Below, in pieces: positions 9,440 to 17,354 of a DNA stretch of 64,000 nt; position 1 is the first letter of the stretch, and each line of letters begins with the position of its first letter. The translations under genes and the position numbers were made by a program. Below the pieces are notes generated by a model. The model worked only from the letters and a program-made list of their open reading frames with translations. It made no database searches and was not told the DNA's origin. Source of the DNA: a bacterium (GTDB lineage: Bacteria; Patescibacteriota; Minisyncoccia; 2-02-FULL-40-12; IGHO2-01-FULL-4-A); contig JAUYLN010000037.1 of the NCBI GenBank assembly GCA_030698885.1, positions 30,846 through 94,845 of the forward strand. Reading direction: 5' to 3'.

Positions 9440-9582
9440 AAGAAGCGAAAAGCGAAAAGCGAAAAGCGAAAAACATAAATACTAATAAACTGACCCTGGT
9501 TTTGCACTTTGCATTTTACGCTTTGAATTTACTCTGGTTTATCACGAAATTTAACCTGACGCAAACGGTCAGGCTAACTACC

Positions 9583-9591
9583 TGTGGATAA
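9583..9591 (-). other. DnaA-box-like 9-mer
   Basis: Exact TGTGGATAA (reverse complement of TTATCCACA) in the ftsA-ftsZ gap; see the matching copy at 8145-8153. Confidence 0.35.
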
Positions 9592-9607
9592 TCTGTTCAT
9601 GAGAGCC

Positions 9608-10843
9608 CTATGGAATGAAGTTCTTAAACCAATTGGCCACTTTTTTTATACCTCCATTTAGCTTTACATCCCTCCTTCTTGAGCCGTCGTCCGAACTTTC
9701 ACCCTCTATTCCCCAGACTACGAGGCCTACCGCCACCGCAAATGCCGGATCCACTATCTGGTCCCTTATGCCTTCAAGAAAATAGTCCCCTCCTATTTTT
9801 ACAGCCATCCGCATTCTATTTTTAACGAATTCGGATATGCCGAGCATATTAGAGCCGCCCCCGGACATCACCACTCCGGCAGGTATCATGTGCCGGTCTG
9901 CTTTTTTGAGTTCGGTTATTATTTTATCAAAGATTTCTGATGTTCTGGCATTTATAACTTCCGCTATCTGGCGCTTCGGAATAATAAATTCATCTTCTCC
10001 AAGCGCCTCTGACAAATCCACAGTGTCTTTTTTTGAAACTACTCCGTTGGGTAAAAATCCATGCTCTTTCTTTATATCCTCGGCTATATCCATGGATGTA
10101 CGCAATGCAATGGCAAGGTCATTTGTAATATGTCGCGAGCCTATGGGCACTACTCCGGTGTGAACCAGCTCGCCTTCATAAAACATAGAGAGAGTTGAAA
10201 TACCGCCCCCGATATCAAGACTTAGAACGCCGTGCTCCCGCTGATGCTTATTTAAAATTGCCTTAGATAACGCAAGAGGTGCATAAACAAACTCTATCAC
10301 TTCAACATCATTAGCATTAACACATTTGGCAATATTCCTTATATAAGTAGATAATCCGTCAATTATTAGGACATCTGCCTCAAGACGAACGCCCTTCATG
10401 CCAAGTGGATTCCTGACATGCTCTTGGCTATCTATGACAAAATTCTTTGGAAGTATGTGAATAACCTCTCTATTCTGGGGAAGGCTTATAACCGATGCCG
10501 CATCAACAACACGGTCTATATCACTTTGGGAAATTTCAGAATCAGCTCTTGAAACGGCTACTATACCGTGGGAAACCTGGGTTCTTATATGAAGACCGTT
10601 TAATGAAACATATGCCTGGTCAACCTTCACTCCGGCCATAGTCTGGGCCTGCTCCAAAGACTGGCTGATATTATGAATAGCCTCTTCCATATCTATGACC
10701 ATGCCCCGCCTCAAACCGCTTGAAGGGGCACTGCCCACGCCTAAAACATGAGGACGTAAAGTCTCGCGGTTTAGTTCCGCGATTATGGTCTTTACGGCAG
10801 AATTGCCGACATCAATTCCACAAACAATATCTCTACGGGCCAT
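9608..10843 (-). CDS. ftsA: Cell division protein FtsA
   Basis: 411 aa actin-like ATPase that tethers FtsZ to the membrane. The N-terminus MARRDIVCGIDVGNSAVKTI contains the phosphate-1 motif; LSLDIGGGISTLSMF is phosphate-2 and PAGVVMSGGGSNMLGI the adenosine motif. The extreme C-terminus KKVANWFKNFIP is an amphipathic membrane-targeting helix as expected. It directly precedes ftsZ, the usual order. About 70 bases separate it from ybeY upstream. Confidence 0.96.
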   Translation of the reverse strand: MARRDIVCGIDVGNSAVKTIIAELNRETLRPHVLGVGSAPSSGLRRGMVIDMEEAIHNISQSLEQAQTMAGVKVDQAYVSLNGLHIRTQVSHGIVAVSRADSEISQSDIDRVVDAASVISLPQNREVIHILPKNFVIDSQEHVRNPLGMKGVRLEADVLIIDGLSTYIRNIAKCVNANDVEVIEFVYAPLALSKAILNKHQREHGVLSLDIGGGISTLSMFYEGELVHTGVVPIGSRHITNDLAIALRTSMDIAEDIKKEHGFLPNGVVSKKDTVDLSEALGEDEFIIPKRQIAEVINARTSEIFDKIITELKKADRHMIPAGVVMSGGGSNMLGISEFVKNRMRMAVKIGGDYFLEGIRDQIVDPAFAVAVGLVVWGIEGESSDDGSRRRDVKLNGGIKKVANWFKNFIP

Positions 10844-10911
10844 CTAGTATAAAGTTAAAAAGTTTGTAAAGTTCTTAAAGCTTAATAAGCTGACTTTATG
10901 AACTTTAAACC

Positions 10912-11385
10912 TTATAAACTTTCTAACTTGCTCAAGATTCTATCTTGAAGCACAATCATCTCTCCTTTATCGTCTTTACTTTCGTGGTCATAGCCCAATA
11001 AATGCAAAAACCCATGCACCGTTAATTGGGCAAGTTTATTATCAATGCTAATCTTTTCTTCTTTGGCATCTTTTTTTGCAACCGGCAAACATATGAAAAT
11101 GTCGCCTAATTCAATTGTATCACCTTTTAATTTCATAGAGAAATCCTCCTTTTTGTTGAGCGGAAAAGACAGGACATCCGTCACCCTGTTTTTGCCTCTA
11201 TATTTTTTGTTTAATGCCTTTATTCTACCGGCTCCGACTAAATTAACTGATATACCTGCATTTTTATCTTTCAGCTTATTTAGCGGTTCAACCACTAATT
11301 GAATAGCCTGCTTTAAAATGGCCCCAAAAAAGGCTTCGTTATAATTTTTGTCGGTAGTTAGATTATTTAAGACGAGGTCGAGCAT
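10912..11385 (-). CDS. ybeY: Endoribonuclease YbeY
   Basis: 157 aa single-strand RNase involved in 16S rRNA 3'-end maturation and ribosome quality control. The zinc-binding motif HGFLHLLGYDH is complete, with His124, His128 and His134. SVNLVGAGRIKALNKKYR matches the conserved middle of the family. It is the first gene upstream of ftsA on this strand and may share its transcript. Confidence 0.95.
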   Translation of the reverse strand: MLDLVLNNLTTDKNYNEAFFGAILKQAIQLVVEPLNKLKDKNAGISVNLVGAGRIKALNKKYRGKNRVTDVLSFPLNKKEDFSMKLKGDTIELGDIFICLPVAKKDAKEEKISIDNKLAQLTVHGFLHLLGYDHESKDDKGEMIVLQDRILSKLESL

Positions 11386-11518
11386 AAAATTAGTATCAAG
11401 TAGTAAGTATTACGTAGTAAGCGTAAGACTCAAAATACCATGAAAAATATGGGTTGACAAATTGGAATATAGTAATTAAGCTTTTTTTAGAACGTTTAAA
11501 ATACAAAGGAGTCAAAAA

Positions 11519-11743
11519 GTGCAAACGGTAATTCATTTCACTGACAAAGCTGGCGGTCCGAATCAAAATATAGGCAAAGAAGTAGAGGCCAGATGTGGCA
11601 AAAAATTTCTATACACGAATATTGGTAACTCGATAGTGATCGAAAGCCCCGCCCTCTGTGTTCACTGCGTTCAAGCATACTCACTCCTCCATGGCGGTAA
11701 TGCAACCGATTGGCATCTTGCCCTAATTGAGAATGAACAATAA
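11519..11743 (+). CDS. Small cysteine-containing hypothetical protein, 74 aa
   Basis: Begins with GTG; AAAGGAG lies 6 bases before it and fixes the start. Sequence contains EARCGKKF and ALCVHCVQAY, so three or four cysteines could bind metal or form a redox pair. It is a lone plus-strand gene between minus-strand neighbours, with a TTGACA element about 60 bases upstream (11454-11459, no convincing -10 at the ideal distance) and its own terminator. I do not recognise a family. Confidence 0.68.
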   Translation: MQTVIHFTDKAGGPNQNIGKEVEARCGKKFLYTNIGNSIVIESPALCVHCVQAYSLLHGGNATDWHLALIENEQ

Positions 11744-11744
11744 C

Positions 11745-11768
11745 ACCGAGCTCCCGCTCGGTTTTTTT
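11745..11768 (+). terminator. Intrinsic terminator of the 74-aa gene
   Basis: CCGAGC, short loop, GCTCGG then seven Ts immediately after the stop codon. Confidence 0.85.
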
Positions 11769-11801
11769 ATTACTTTATAAACTTTATAACTTTATGAACT
11801 T

Positions 11802-12308
11802 TTAACTTAAGAGCTCTTTCGCTATCCTACTCACCATTCCCCCGTCCACCTGGCCTTTTAATTTTCCCATCACAAGACCGATTACTTTACCCATATCTTT
11901 GGGACCGAGGGCTTGTCCTGAGCTTGTCGAACGGGTTTGCTCTATAGCTTTTTTAACTTCTTCGCGGACTTTATCTTCGCCAAGCTGTTCCGGCATATAT
12001 ACCGATAAAATATCAATTTCTTTTTGCTCTTTGTCCGCCAATTCCTGCCTTCCGCCGGACTTAAACATTTCAATAGACTCTTTTCGTTTTTTTATTTCAG
12101 AAGATATAGTTTCAATAATTTCTTCGTCATTTAAATGGCTTTGCTTTTCCAGCTCCGAAGCATCCGTAACAGTCTTGGCCAATTGGCCTCTTTTCATAAC
12201 TTCCCTATTCTTTATTGCGCTAATCAGGGTGCTCAAAACCAGACGCTTATTCTGGTCGCCTGACTTAAGAGATTCATTTAATTCTTTTTGGAGTTGCTCT
12301 TTTAACAA
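11802..12308 (-). CDS. yqeY: GatB/YqeY domain protein with repeat-encoded insertion
   Basis: 168 aa; usual YqeY proteins are about 150. MLKEQLQKELNESLKSGD, SALISAIKN-like and GPKDMGKVIGLVMGKLKG match the family, which resembles the tRNA-binding tail of GatB; its exact role is unsettled. Residues reading TRSTSSGQA interrupt the conserved EQT...LGPKDMG region. They are encoded by a GC-rich repeat word (TTCGACAAGCTCAGGAC on the coding strand) at 11914-11934, read in frame. Start is TTG at 12306-12308. Downstream of rpsU in the same orientation. Confidence 0.88.
   Translation of the reverse strand: MLKEQLQKELNESLKSGDQNKRLVLSTLISAIKNREVMKRGQLAKTVTDASELEKQSHLNDEEIIETISSEIKKRKESIEMFKSGGRQELADKEQKEIDILSVYMPEQLGEDKVREEVKKAIEQTRSTSSGQALGPKDMGKVIGLVMGKLKGQVDGGMVSRIAKELLS
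11914..11934. repeat. In-frame repeat word inside yqeY
   Basis: Contains CCTGAGCTTGTCGAA, a semi-palindromic word that adds residues STSSGQA to the protein; the local composition differs from the flanking gene. Confidence 0.5.
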
Positions 12309-12314
12309 ATAGCA

Positions 12315-12466
12315 TCTACTAATTACCTATGAAATCACTAATATACTTAATCTACCGATTACCAATCAGATCGGCAATATACTAATAAAAAATGGATTAG
12401 TATATTCGTATAGAATTAGTAATTAGTAGCTTGGGTATATTCGTATGAAATTAGTAATTGGTAGAT
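12315..12466. repeat. Palindromic repeat TCTACTAATTAC family, copy A (nested double)
   Basis: Outer arms TCTACTAATTAC...ATATACTT and ATATTCGTATGAAATTAG...GGTAGA enclose a second, inner pair of the same arms (12352-12429). It fills the gap between yqeY and rpsU. Copies B-E lie at 12734, 13171, 33354 and 53162. Confidence 0.8.
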
Positions 12467-12729
12467 TAAATACCGAGTTTTTGTTTTAACTTCCTCTTTT
12501 CTTCGTGAAATGACTCCTCGCCGTAAACACCCAGTTTATCTAACTTTTTTCTAAGCAACCTTAAATGCTCGCGCATGATAGCCCGGTTTTTCTCTTTTCT
12601 TTCATTTTCTTTTCGGTAACGATATTTTTTCTTTTCAGCATTTTTCAAATATTTTGACTGCTGAATAAGACGGCTGAACCGTCTTAACATCGCCCCCGTG
12701 CTTTCATTTTGTTTACGTTTTATTTCCAT
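12466..12729 (-). CDS. rpsU: Small ribosomal subunit protein bS21
   Basis: 87 aa, very basic. ESTGAMLRRFSRLIQQ followed by KKKYRYRKENERKEKNRA matches the bS21 pattern (ExxxxALRRFKR...RxxYEKPxxKRKRK). It is longer than the usual 58-71 residues because of a C-terminal extension (about 25 residues). bS21 acts at the 16S 3' end during initiation. It stands between two copies of the same palindromic repeat, in line with yqeY and the HIT gene. Confidence 0.85.
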   Translation of the reverse strand: MEIKRKQNESTGAMLRRFSRLIQQSKYLKNAEKKKYRYRKENERKEKNRAIMREHLRLLRKKLDKLGVYGEESFHEEKRKLKQKLGI

Positions 12730-12733
12730 ACTG

Positions 12734-12820
12734 TCTACTAATTACGAATCAAGTCACTAATATACTAATAAGGAAAAATAAATAGATTAGTATATTCGTA
12801 TAAAATTAGTAATTAGTAGA
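12734..12820. repeat. Palindromic repeat TCTACTAATTAC family, copy B
   Basis: Arms of about 35 bases: TCTACTAATTACGAAT...ACTAATATACTAAT and its near-exact complement ending AGTAATTAGTAGA, between rpsU and the HIT gene. Confidence 0.85.
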
Positions 12821-13165
12821 TTACCTGACTAATTTACTGCCTAATCTCTTACCGCCAAGCAAATGCACATGCAGGTGGTCCATTATATGGGCCTGACTGT
12901 CTTCGCCATAATTAATTATCAGACGATAACCGGTTTTATCCAAACTAAGTTTTTTAGCAACCCTATTTGCCGCCGCGATTAACTCGCCCAACAAACCTTT
13001 ATCGCTGTCACCGTATTCCTGAAGTGAACCATGTTTTTTAGGAATAATCAAGACATGGACCGGGGTTACCGGATGAATGTCGTTAATGGCAATCCAACTA
13101 TCTCCTTCATCAACTTTTTCGGTTGATATTTCTCCATTTATAATTTTGCAAAAAATATCGCTCAC
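12821..13165 (-). CDS. Histidine triad (HIT) family hydrolase
   Basis: 114 aa. The HIT motif is DHLHVHLLGG (about residues 97-106), and the N-terminus DIFCKIINGEISTEKV plus HVLIIPKKH are typical of the HinT branch of nucleoside phosphoramidases. Usually a homodimer that hydrolyses AMP-lysine or aminoacyl-adenylates. Start is GTG. It lies just downstream of hisS, which makes removal of stray aminoacyl-adenylates a plausible but unproven link. Confidence 0.93.
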   Translation of the reverse strand: MSDIFCKIINGEISTEKVDEGDSWIAINDIHPVTPVHVLIIPKKHGSLQEYGDSDKGLLGELIAAANRVAKKLSLDKTGYRLIINYGEDSQAHIMDHLHVHLLGGKRLGSKLVR

Positions 13166-13170
13166 TGCGT

Positions 13171-13251
13171 TCTACTAATTACGAATAAAATCACCAATAT
13201 ACCAATGGGGAATGAGATTAGTATATTAGTATGAAATTAGTAATTAGTAGA
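13171..13251. repeat. Palindromic repeat TCTACTAATTAC family, copy C
   Basis: Same arms as copy B, filling the gap between the HIT gene and hisS. Confidence 0.85.
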
Positions 13252-14664
13252 TTATTTCTTAAGTCTCTTTTTTACCGTATCAACTATTTTTTCCATCGGG
13301 ATAGTTTCCTGAACGCCGGTACTCATTTCGCGTAATATCACCGTACCCTCCAGGGCTTCTTTCTGACCGATTATCAAAGTATAAAGCGAACCGAGTCTGT
13401 CGGCAATGCGAAGCTGGGATTTTATACTGTCGCGTCCGAAAGAAGTTTTAACCGGAATAGAGGACTTGCGCATCTCCTCAAATAATACCAGCCCTTTTCT
13501 TCTGCCCATTTCGCTTAATTGCGCCAAAAATATTTTTGGATTTGTTTTATAGTCAGGTATGTTTGCTTTATTTCTTTCAAGCAACATCACGGCCCTCTCA
13601 ACTCCCATGGCCCAGCCGATAGCCGGCGTAGCGGGACCGCCAAGCAAGGCAACCAGCTTATCATATCTTCCTCCCGATATAACGGCAAGCTGGGGATGCT
13701 TTTGTTTTTCCTCGGGTTCATCAACTTTTTCTTTAACGGCATCGCCTTCGGCTTTGCCCTCTCCCTCTTCGGCGACTACCTCTTCTTTAATTTCCTTTTG
13801 CTGCTGTTCTTCTTCCTTCTTCTCTTCTTCTTCCTGAACAAACTCAAAAACAGTCTTCGTGTAGTAATCAAGGCCCCTTACTAAATGCGGGTCCAGCAAA
13901 TAAGGCACACCGACTTCATCCAAAAATTCAAGAACGCTTTTGAAATGCTTCTTACAGTCACTGTCCAGATAGTCAACCATTTGAGGGGCGTCTTTGGCCG
14001 CATCAACGCAATTTGCCTCAACGCAATCAAGTACGCGCAACGGATTGGTTTTTAACCTATCCTTGCATTTGTTGCATATTTTTTTGACTTTGTTGCGATA
14101 GTGGTCCTTGAGGGCCTTTATATACTGCGGCCGGCAGCTGTCGTCTCCGATAGAATTTATTTTAACTATCATTCTTTTCAGACCGATAGCCTCTAAAACC
14201 TTGTGGGCCATGAATATCATTTCAGCATCAACGACGGCGTCTTGGTCTCCGATTGATTCAACATTTAGCTGATGGAACTGCCTGTATCTTCCGGCCTGGG
14301 GATTGTCATGCCTAAAAACAGGTCCATAGCTCCACAGTCTGACAGGATGAGGCATAACCTGCATGCCATGCTCAAGATAAGCCCTTAAAGTGTTGGCGGT
14401 AAGTTCGGGGCGCAAGCTCAACTCGTCGCCACCCTTGGTCTTAAAACTATACATTTCTTTTTCTACGACATCCGTCGCCTCTCCCACTGCCCGCACAAAA
14501 AGACCGGTGTTCTCCACAATCGGCAAATCTATTTTATCAAAACCATAATCCTCCAGAATCTGCGATGATTTCTTTTGTATATGCTTCCAGTAGTGCTGTT
14601 TATCCGGCAGAATATCATGCATTCCCCTTGGCGCCTGAAATTTTTTTTGTTTTATTTTTGGCAC
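13252..14664 (-). CDS. hisS: Histidyl-tRNA synthetase with acidic insertion
   Basis: 470 aa class II synthetase; typical HisRS is about 420. Motif 1 region FQAPRGMHDILPDK, motif 2 FRHDNPQAGRYRQFHQLNVE, the histidine-A motif LVRGLDYYTKTVFE and AVISGGRYDKL are present. A block of about 45 residues, made almost only of E, K and Q (around residues 272-318), is inserted after TVFEFV and before the GGRYDKL segment. The C-terminal anticodon domain is normal. Start is GTG; there is no clear Shine-Dalgarno, and the start is reached directly from a repeat element shared with rplT. Confidence 0.95.
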   Translation of the reverse strand: MPKIKQKKFQAPRGMHDILPDKQHYWKHIQKKSSQILEDYGFDKIDLPIVENTGLFVRAVGEATDVVEKEMYSFKTKGGDELSLRPELTANTLRAYLEHGMQVMPHPVRLWSYGPVFRHDNPQAGRYRQFHQLNVESIGDQDAVVDAEMIFMAHKVLEAIGLKRMIVKINSIGDDSCRPQYIKALKDHYRNKVKKICNKCKDRLKTNPLRVLDCVEANCVDAAKDAPQMVDYLDSDCKKHFKSVLEFLDEVGVPYLLDPHLVRGLDYYTKTVFEFVQEEEEKKEEEQQQKEIKEEVVAEEGEGKAEGDAVKEKVDEPEEKQKHPQLAVISGGRYDKLVALLGGPATPAIGWAMGVERAVMLLERNKANIPDYKTNPKIFLAQLSEMGRRKGLVLFEEMRKSSIPVKTSFGRDSIKSQLRIADRLGSLYTLIIGQKEALEGTVILREMSTGVQETIPMEKIVDTVKKRLKK

Positions 14665-14819
14665 TACGTCGAAGGTTCAAATTGATATCAATAAAATTGA
14701 TTTAAAGAAGTCCCTTATGCTTCCGAGAGATTTGCTTCTTTAAATCAATTTTATGGTCGGTGATCGGCCGAACCGAAGGTTCGTTGCCGATTAAATCACC
14801 GAGATATCAATTGGAATCG
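14662..14819. repeat. Leader repeat element, hisS copy
   Basis: Holds a perfect 20-base inverted repeat (14691-14710 with 14735-14754, ATAAAATTGATTTAAAGAAG) and a flank GATCGGCCGAACCGAAGGTT. The same parts occur in the same order directly upstream of rplT (33779-33976). In both cases the element ends at the start codon of the next gene. Confidence 0.75.
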
Positions 14820-14888
14820 CTGTTTTATAAACTAAAACTTAATTTAAATTATATGCTGGGATGGCATCAAATTTTTAAATTTATTTAC

Positions 14889-15476
14889 CTATATAGTCCC
14901 GAATCTGCTGACCGGCCAGGCCCTAAAAAACACTCTTCCCGTAATTGACGACCTCCCAACCGCCCCCCATCTTCGCGAATCATAACTTTCAAGCCTGTTA
15001 TCACCCATAACAAAATATTCTTTTTGATCAAGTTTAACTTTCATATTGCCTACAGTATGCTGTCCGGACGAAATATAGCCCGACTCATCTAGCTTAAGGC
15101 CGTCTGGGCTTGCCGAATTAAATATAAACACCTGGTCATTCTTTATCTCAACGGTCTCTCCTGGCAAACCTATGACTCTTTTTATAAAAAACTTAGACTT
15201 ATCTTCGGGAAATCTGAAAACTACTATATCTCCCCTTTCGGGCTCCTTGAATCTATAACTTATTTCATCTATTAAAATATATTCCCCGTCCTCAAAAGTC
15301 TGTTCCATGGAAGCTCCTTTTACAAAAAACGGCTGAACTATAAAATATCTTATTGGAATTATTATAATCAGCGACAGCCCGATTATCTTAACCGTTTCCC
15401 AAATAAAAGCAAATGCCTCGTTGCGACGCGAGACCTTGTGCTCCGGAAACTCCTCTGGGCCTTTATTTTGTTCCAT
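14889..15476 (-). CDS. lepB: Signal peptidase I
   Basis: 195 aa membrane serine protease that removes Sec signal peptides. One membrane helix (about 27-46) is followed by the catalytic serine in VKGASMEQT (Ser56) and the catalytic lysine in FFIKRVIGLPGE (Lys99); GDNRLESYDSR is the conserved box E region. Short, Gram-positive-like type with a single helix. It probably processes the pilin-like and VanW-type exported proteins encoded in this window. Confidence 0.95.
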   Translation of the reverse strand: MEQNKGPEEFPEHKVSRRNEAFAFIWETVKIIGLSLIIIIPIRYFIVQPFFVKGASMEQTFEDGEYILIDEISYRFKEPERGDIVVFRFPEDKSKFFIKRVIGLPGETVEIKNDQVFIFNSASPDGLKLDESGYISSGQHTVGNMKVKLDQKEYFVMGDNRLESYDSRRWGAVGRSSITGRVFFRAWPVSRFGTI

Positions 15477-15551
15477 TATAAGCTAACAATATCACAAAAA
15501 TGGCCCCATTACAAGGCCCTCCTTCTAAAGTTTTTGTGCTATCATTAGCGG

Positions 15552-16112
15552 ATGAGATTGATCATAGGCTTGGGCAATCCGGGAGAAGAATATAACGGCA
15601 CGAGGCATAATGTCGGATTTTTTGTATTGGATAAAATAGCAAAAGATGAGGAATGCGATTTTAACTTTGATAAAAGTTTTAATGCTGAGCTTGCCAAGTG
15701 CAAAGTGTCCGGCAAGCCGTCCATCTTAGTTAAGCCCTATACTTTCGTAAATAAATCCGGAGATGCGGTTAAAAAATTAAAGTTAAAATTTAAGATAAAA
15801 CCGGAAAATATAATTGTCATACATGATGACCTGGATATTGATTTCGGCAATTTTAAATTATCTTTCGCCAGAAGTTCAGGCGGTCACAGAGGTATTGAAT
15901 CAATAATCAAAGCCCTTAAAACAAATAAGTTCTGGCGGTTGCGCATTGGCCTCGCCAACACCAAGCTTAAAAGTGCCCGGCGCTCAAAAGCAAAAAAGGG
16001 TGGGGTAAATGGCGTCGGCGAATTCGTACTCTCAAAGTTCACTCCGGCCGAACAAGACAAGTTAAAGCTACTCATCAAAAAAGCTTTGGCCAGACTTGAG
16101 AACATAAATTAA
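15552..16112 (+). CDS. pth: Peptidyl-tRNA hydrolase
   Basis: 186 aa. Recycles peptidyl-tRNA released by stalled ribosomes. LIIGLGNPGEEYNGTRHNVGF holds the key His19, and VIHDDLDIDFG carries the second conserved motif; SSGGHRGIESI follows. Divergent from lepB, separated by 75 bases. A lysine-rich loop (KLKSARRSKAKKGG) near residue 145 is longer than usual. Confidence 0.96.
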   Translation: MRLIIGLGNPGEEYNGTRHNVGFFVLDKIAKDEECDFNFDKSFNAELAKCKVSGKPSILVKPYTFVNKSGDAVKKLKLKFKIKPENIIVIHDDLDIDFGNFKLSFARSSGGHRGIESIIKALKTNKFWRLRIGLANTKLKSARRSKAKKGGVNGVGEFVLSKFTPAEQDKLKLLIKKALARLENIN

Positions 16113-16130
16113 AAATACATAAAAAAAATA

Positions 16131-16146
16131 CCGCTTATTTGAGCGG
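16131..16146 (-). terminator. Terminator of the 60-aa membrane gene
   Basis: CCGCT, six-base loop, AGCGG; on the minus strand it is followed by a run of eight Ts, so it ends the gene at 16161-16343. Confidence 0.7.
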
Positions 16147-16160
16147 CAGGGACACAACTT

Positions 16161-16343
16161 TCATTCTTTCAGAAATTGATCCACTAAAATTTTGGTAGAA
16201 GCAATTTTTCCTTCGAAAGTATTCGTTGTATCCTCAAGAATGTGTTTTATAGTTTTCAGTTTATTTTTAAAAGAATCTTCCATTGACTGATTAGCTATTA
16301 AAGCTATGACGAAAAGAACAAACCAGAACCAGGTCCAAAACAT
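16161..16343 (-). CDS. Small single-pass membrane protein, 60 aa
   Basis: Starts MFWTWFWFVLFVIALIANQS, one very aromatic transmembrane helix, followed by a charged helical tail (EDSFKNKLKTIKHILEDTTN). AAGGAG lies 6 bases before this ATG, which rules out a longer frame beginning at 16391. A membrane-tethered coiled segment of unknown purpose; own terminator. No family recognised. Confidence 0.65.
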   Translation of the reverse strand: MFWTWFWFVLFVIALIANQSMEDSFKNKLKTIKHILEDTTNTFEGKIASTKILVDQFLKE

Positions 16344-16490
16344 ATTTTCTCCTTTTTGATAACTAAACCAACAATCACCAAATATAAGCACATTAAATTA
16401 CTTAAGTCTAGAAAGACGCTTTGAGCTCATACGGCTTGAAAATATTTAAAATATGGAGTTCAATTTAAAAAAGAAATAGGGGGGCGTATC

Positions 16491-17102
16491 ATGTCCGAAG
16501 AAGAAATCCGGGAAGTTTTTTTAAAACATTATGACGGCCAGAATTTAAACAGAGCCACCTTGGAAAGTTACGAAGATATAGCAAATTCTATAGCCGAATC
16601 CCTGTTAAGCAGACACCAGAAAACGATAGGTGAAGAGTCTTTAAAATTGTTCAAACAAATAAACTTAGCCCGAACAAAAATATTCATATTCAAGGATTTT
16701 TTTAATTGCGGCAAAAAAACAATAGCCACAAATGATGAGATAACCGATAGTACCGGTGTATTGCTTGGAACATGGCTAAGCTGTGTAAACTATTTCTATG
16801 TAAAATATGATGATATAAAATGGCACGAATTTAAGAAAGCATACTCCAAAGAGGAGGTGGAAACAGCAAGGGAGACTGTAAAGTCTCTGGTAGTTGGCCT
16901 TGTCACCCAAACGGAGGATTCAGGAACATCTGAAATATCGGAAAAAATAATAGAATCTATGGAGGCAATATTTTGTGAAGCTCAAATGGCCATACTGGGC
17001 AGAAAACTTTTTGAAGAATTTATGAGAAGCATAAACGAAAGTAACCGATACTTAAGGAAATATCAACGATCTATGAAAATAAAGTCAGGATTAACACACT
17101 GA
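16491..17102 (+). CDS. Hypothetical helical protein, 203 aa
   Basis: Soluble, predicted all-helical protein starting MSEEEIREVFLKHYDGQNLN, with a strong purine-rich ribosome binding site (GGGGGG) 6-11 bases upstream. No catalytic motif or membrane segment visible. Stands alone with a terminator directly behind it. I do not recognise a family. Confidence 0.7.
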   Translation: MSEEEIREVFLKHYDGQNLNRATLESYEDIANSIAESLLSRHQKTIGEESLKLFKQINLARTKIFIFKDFFNCGKKTIATNDEITDSTGVLLGTWLSCVNYFYVKYDDIKWHEFKKAYSKEEVETARETVKSLVVGLVTQTEDSGTSEISEKIIESMEAIFCEAQMAILGRKLFEEFMRSINESNRYLRKYQRSMKIKSGLTH

Positions 17103-17110
17103 TCCAAAAT

Positions 17111-17142
17111 AAAACCCCGCGCTCAGTATAGCGGGTTTTTTA
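17111..17142 (+). terminator. Terminator of the 203-aa gene
   Basis: AAAACCCCGC, loop, GCGGGTTTTTT. Confidence 0.85.
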
Positions 17143-17191
17143 TTTGATACATTGGATGCAGGCTTCAGGTCTACGATGGCCTTCCCGCACA

Positions 17192-17353
17192 TGGCGGAGG
17201 AGGTGAGAATCTCACATAAACATATATTTTGTCCCCGACCCCCCGACTTTAAAACCTTGCGGTTTTAATATTTCCACCACGGGGACAAAAAGTTCGAATC
17301 TCACCATCGGGTAGATAATTTAAAAAACACTTTAAGTGTTTTTTAAATTATCT
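17192..17353 (-). repeat. tRNA-Ser 3'-end duplication element
   Basis: Read in the tRNA direction: tRNA-Ser, then a perfect hairpin of about 20 bp (17312-17353), then GGTGAGATTCGAAC (17292-17305), which is antisense to the tRNA T-arm, then a nested hairpin block framed by TTTTTGTCCCCG and CGGGGACAAAA, then a second copy of the tRNA 3' end including CCTCCTCCGCCA (17192-17215). Same architecture as at tRNA-Pro and tRNA-Ile. Confidence 0.75.
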
Positions 17354-17354
17354 A

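Noticed and set aside
11454..11482. A complete promoter for the 74-aa gene
   Set aside because: TTGACA is exact, but the sequence 17 bases further on (TAAGCT) is a poor -10; only the -35-like word is noted.
12315..13251. A CRISPR array made by the repeated TCTACTAATTAC elements
   Set aside because: Copies are separated by whole genes, are themselves palindromic, and have no regular spacers or cas genes.
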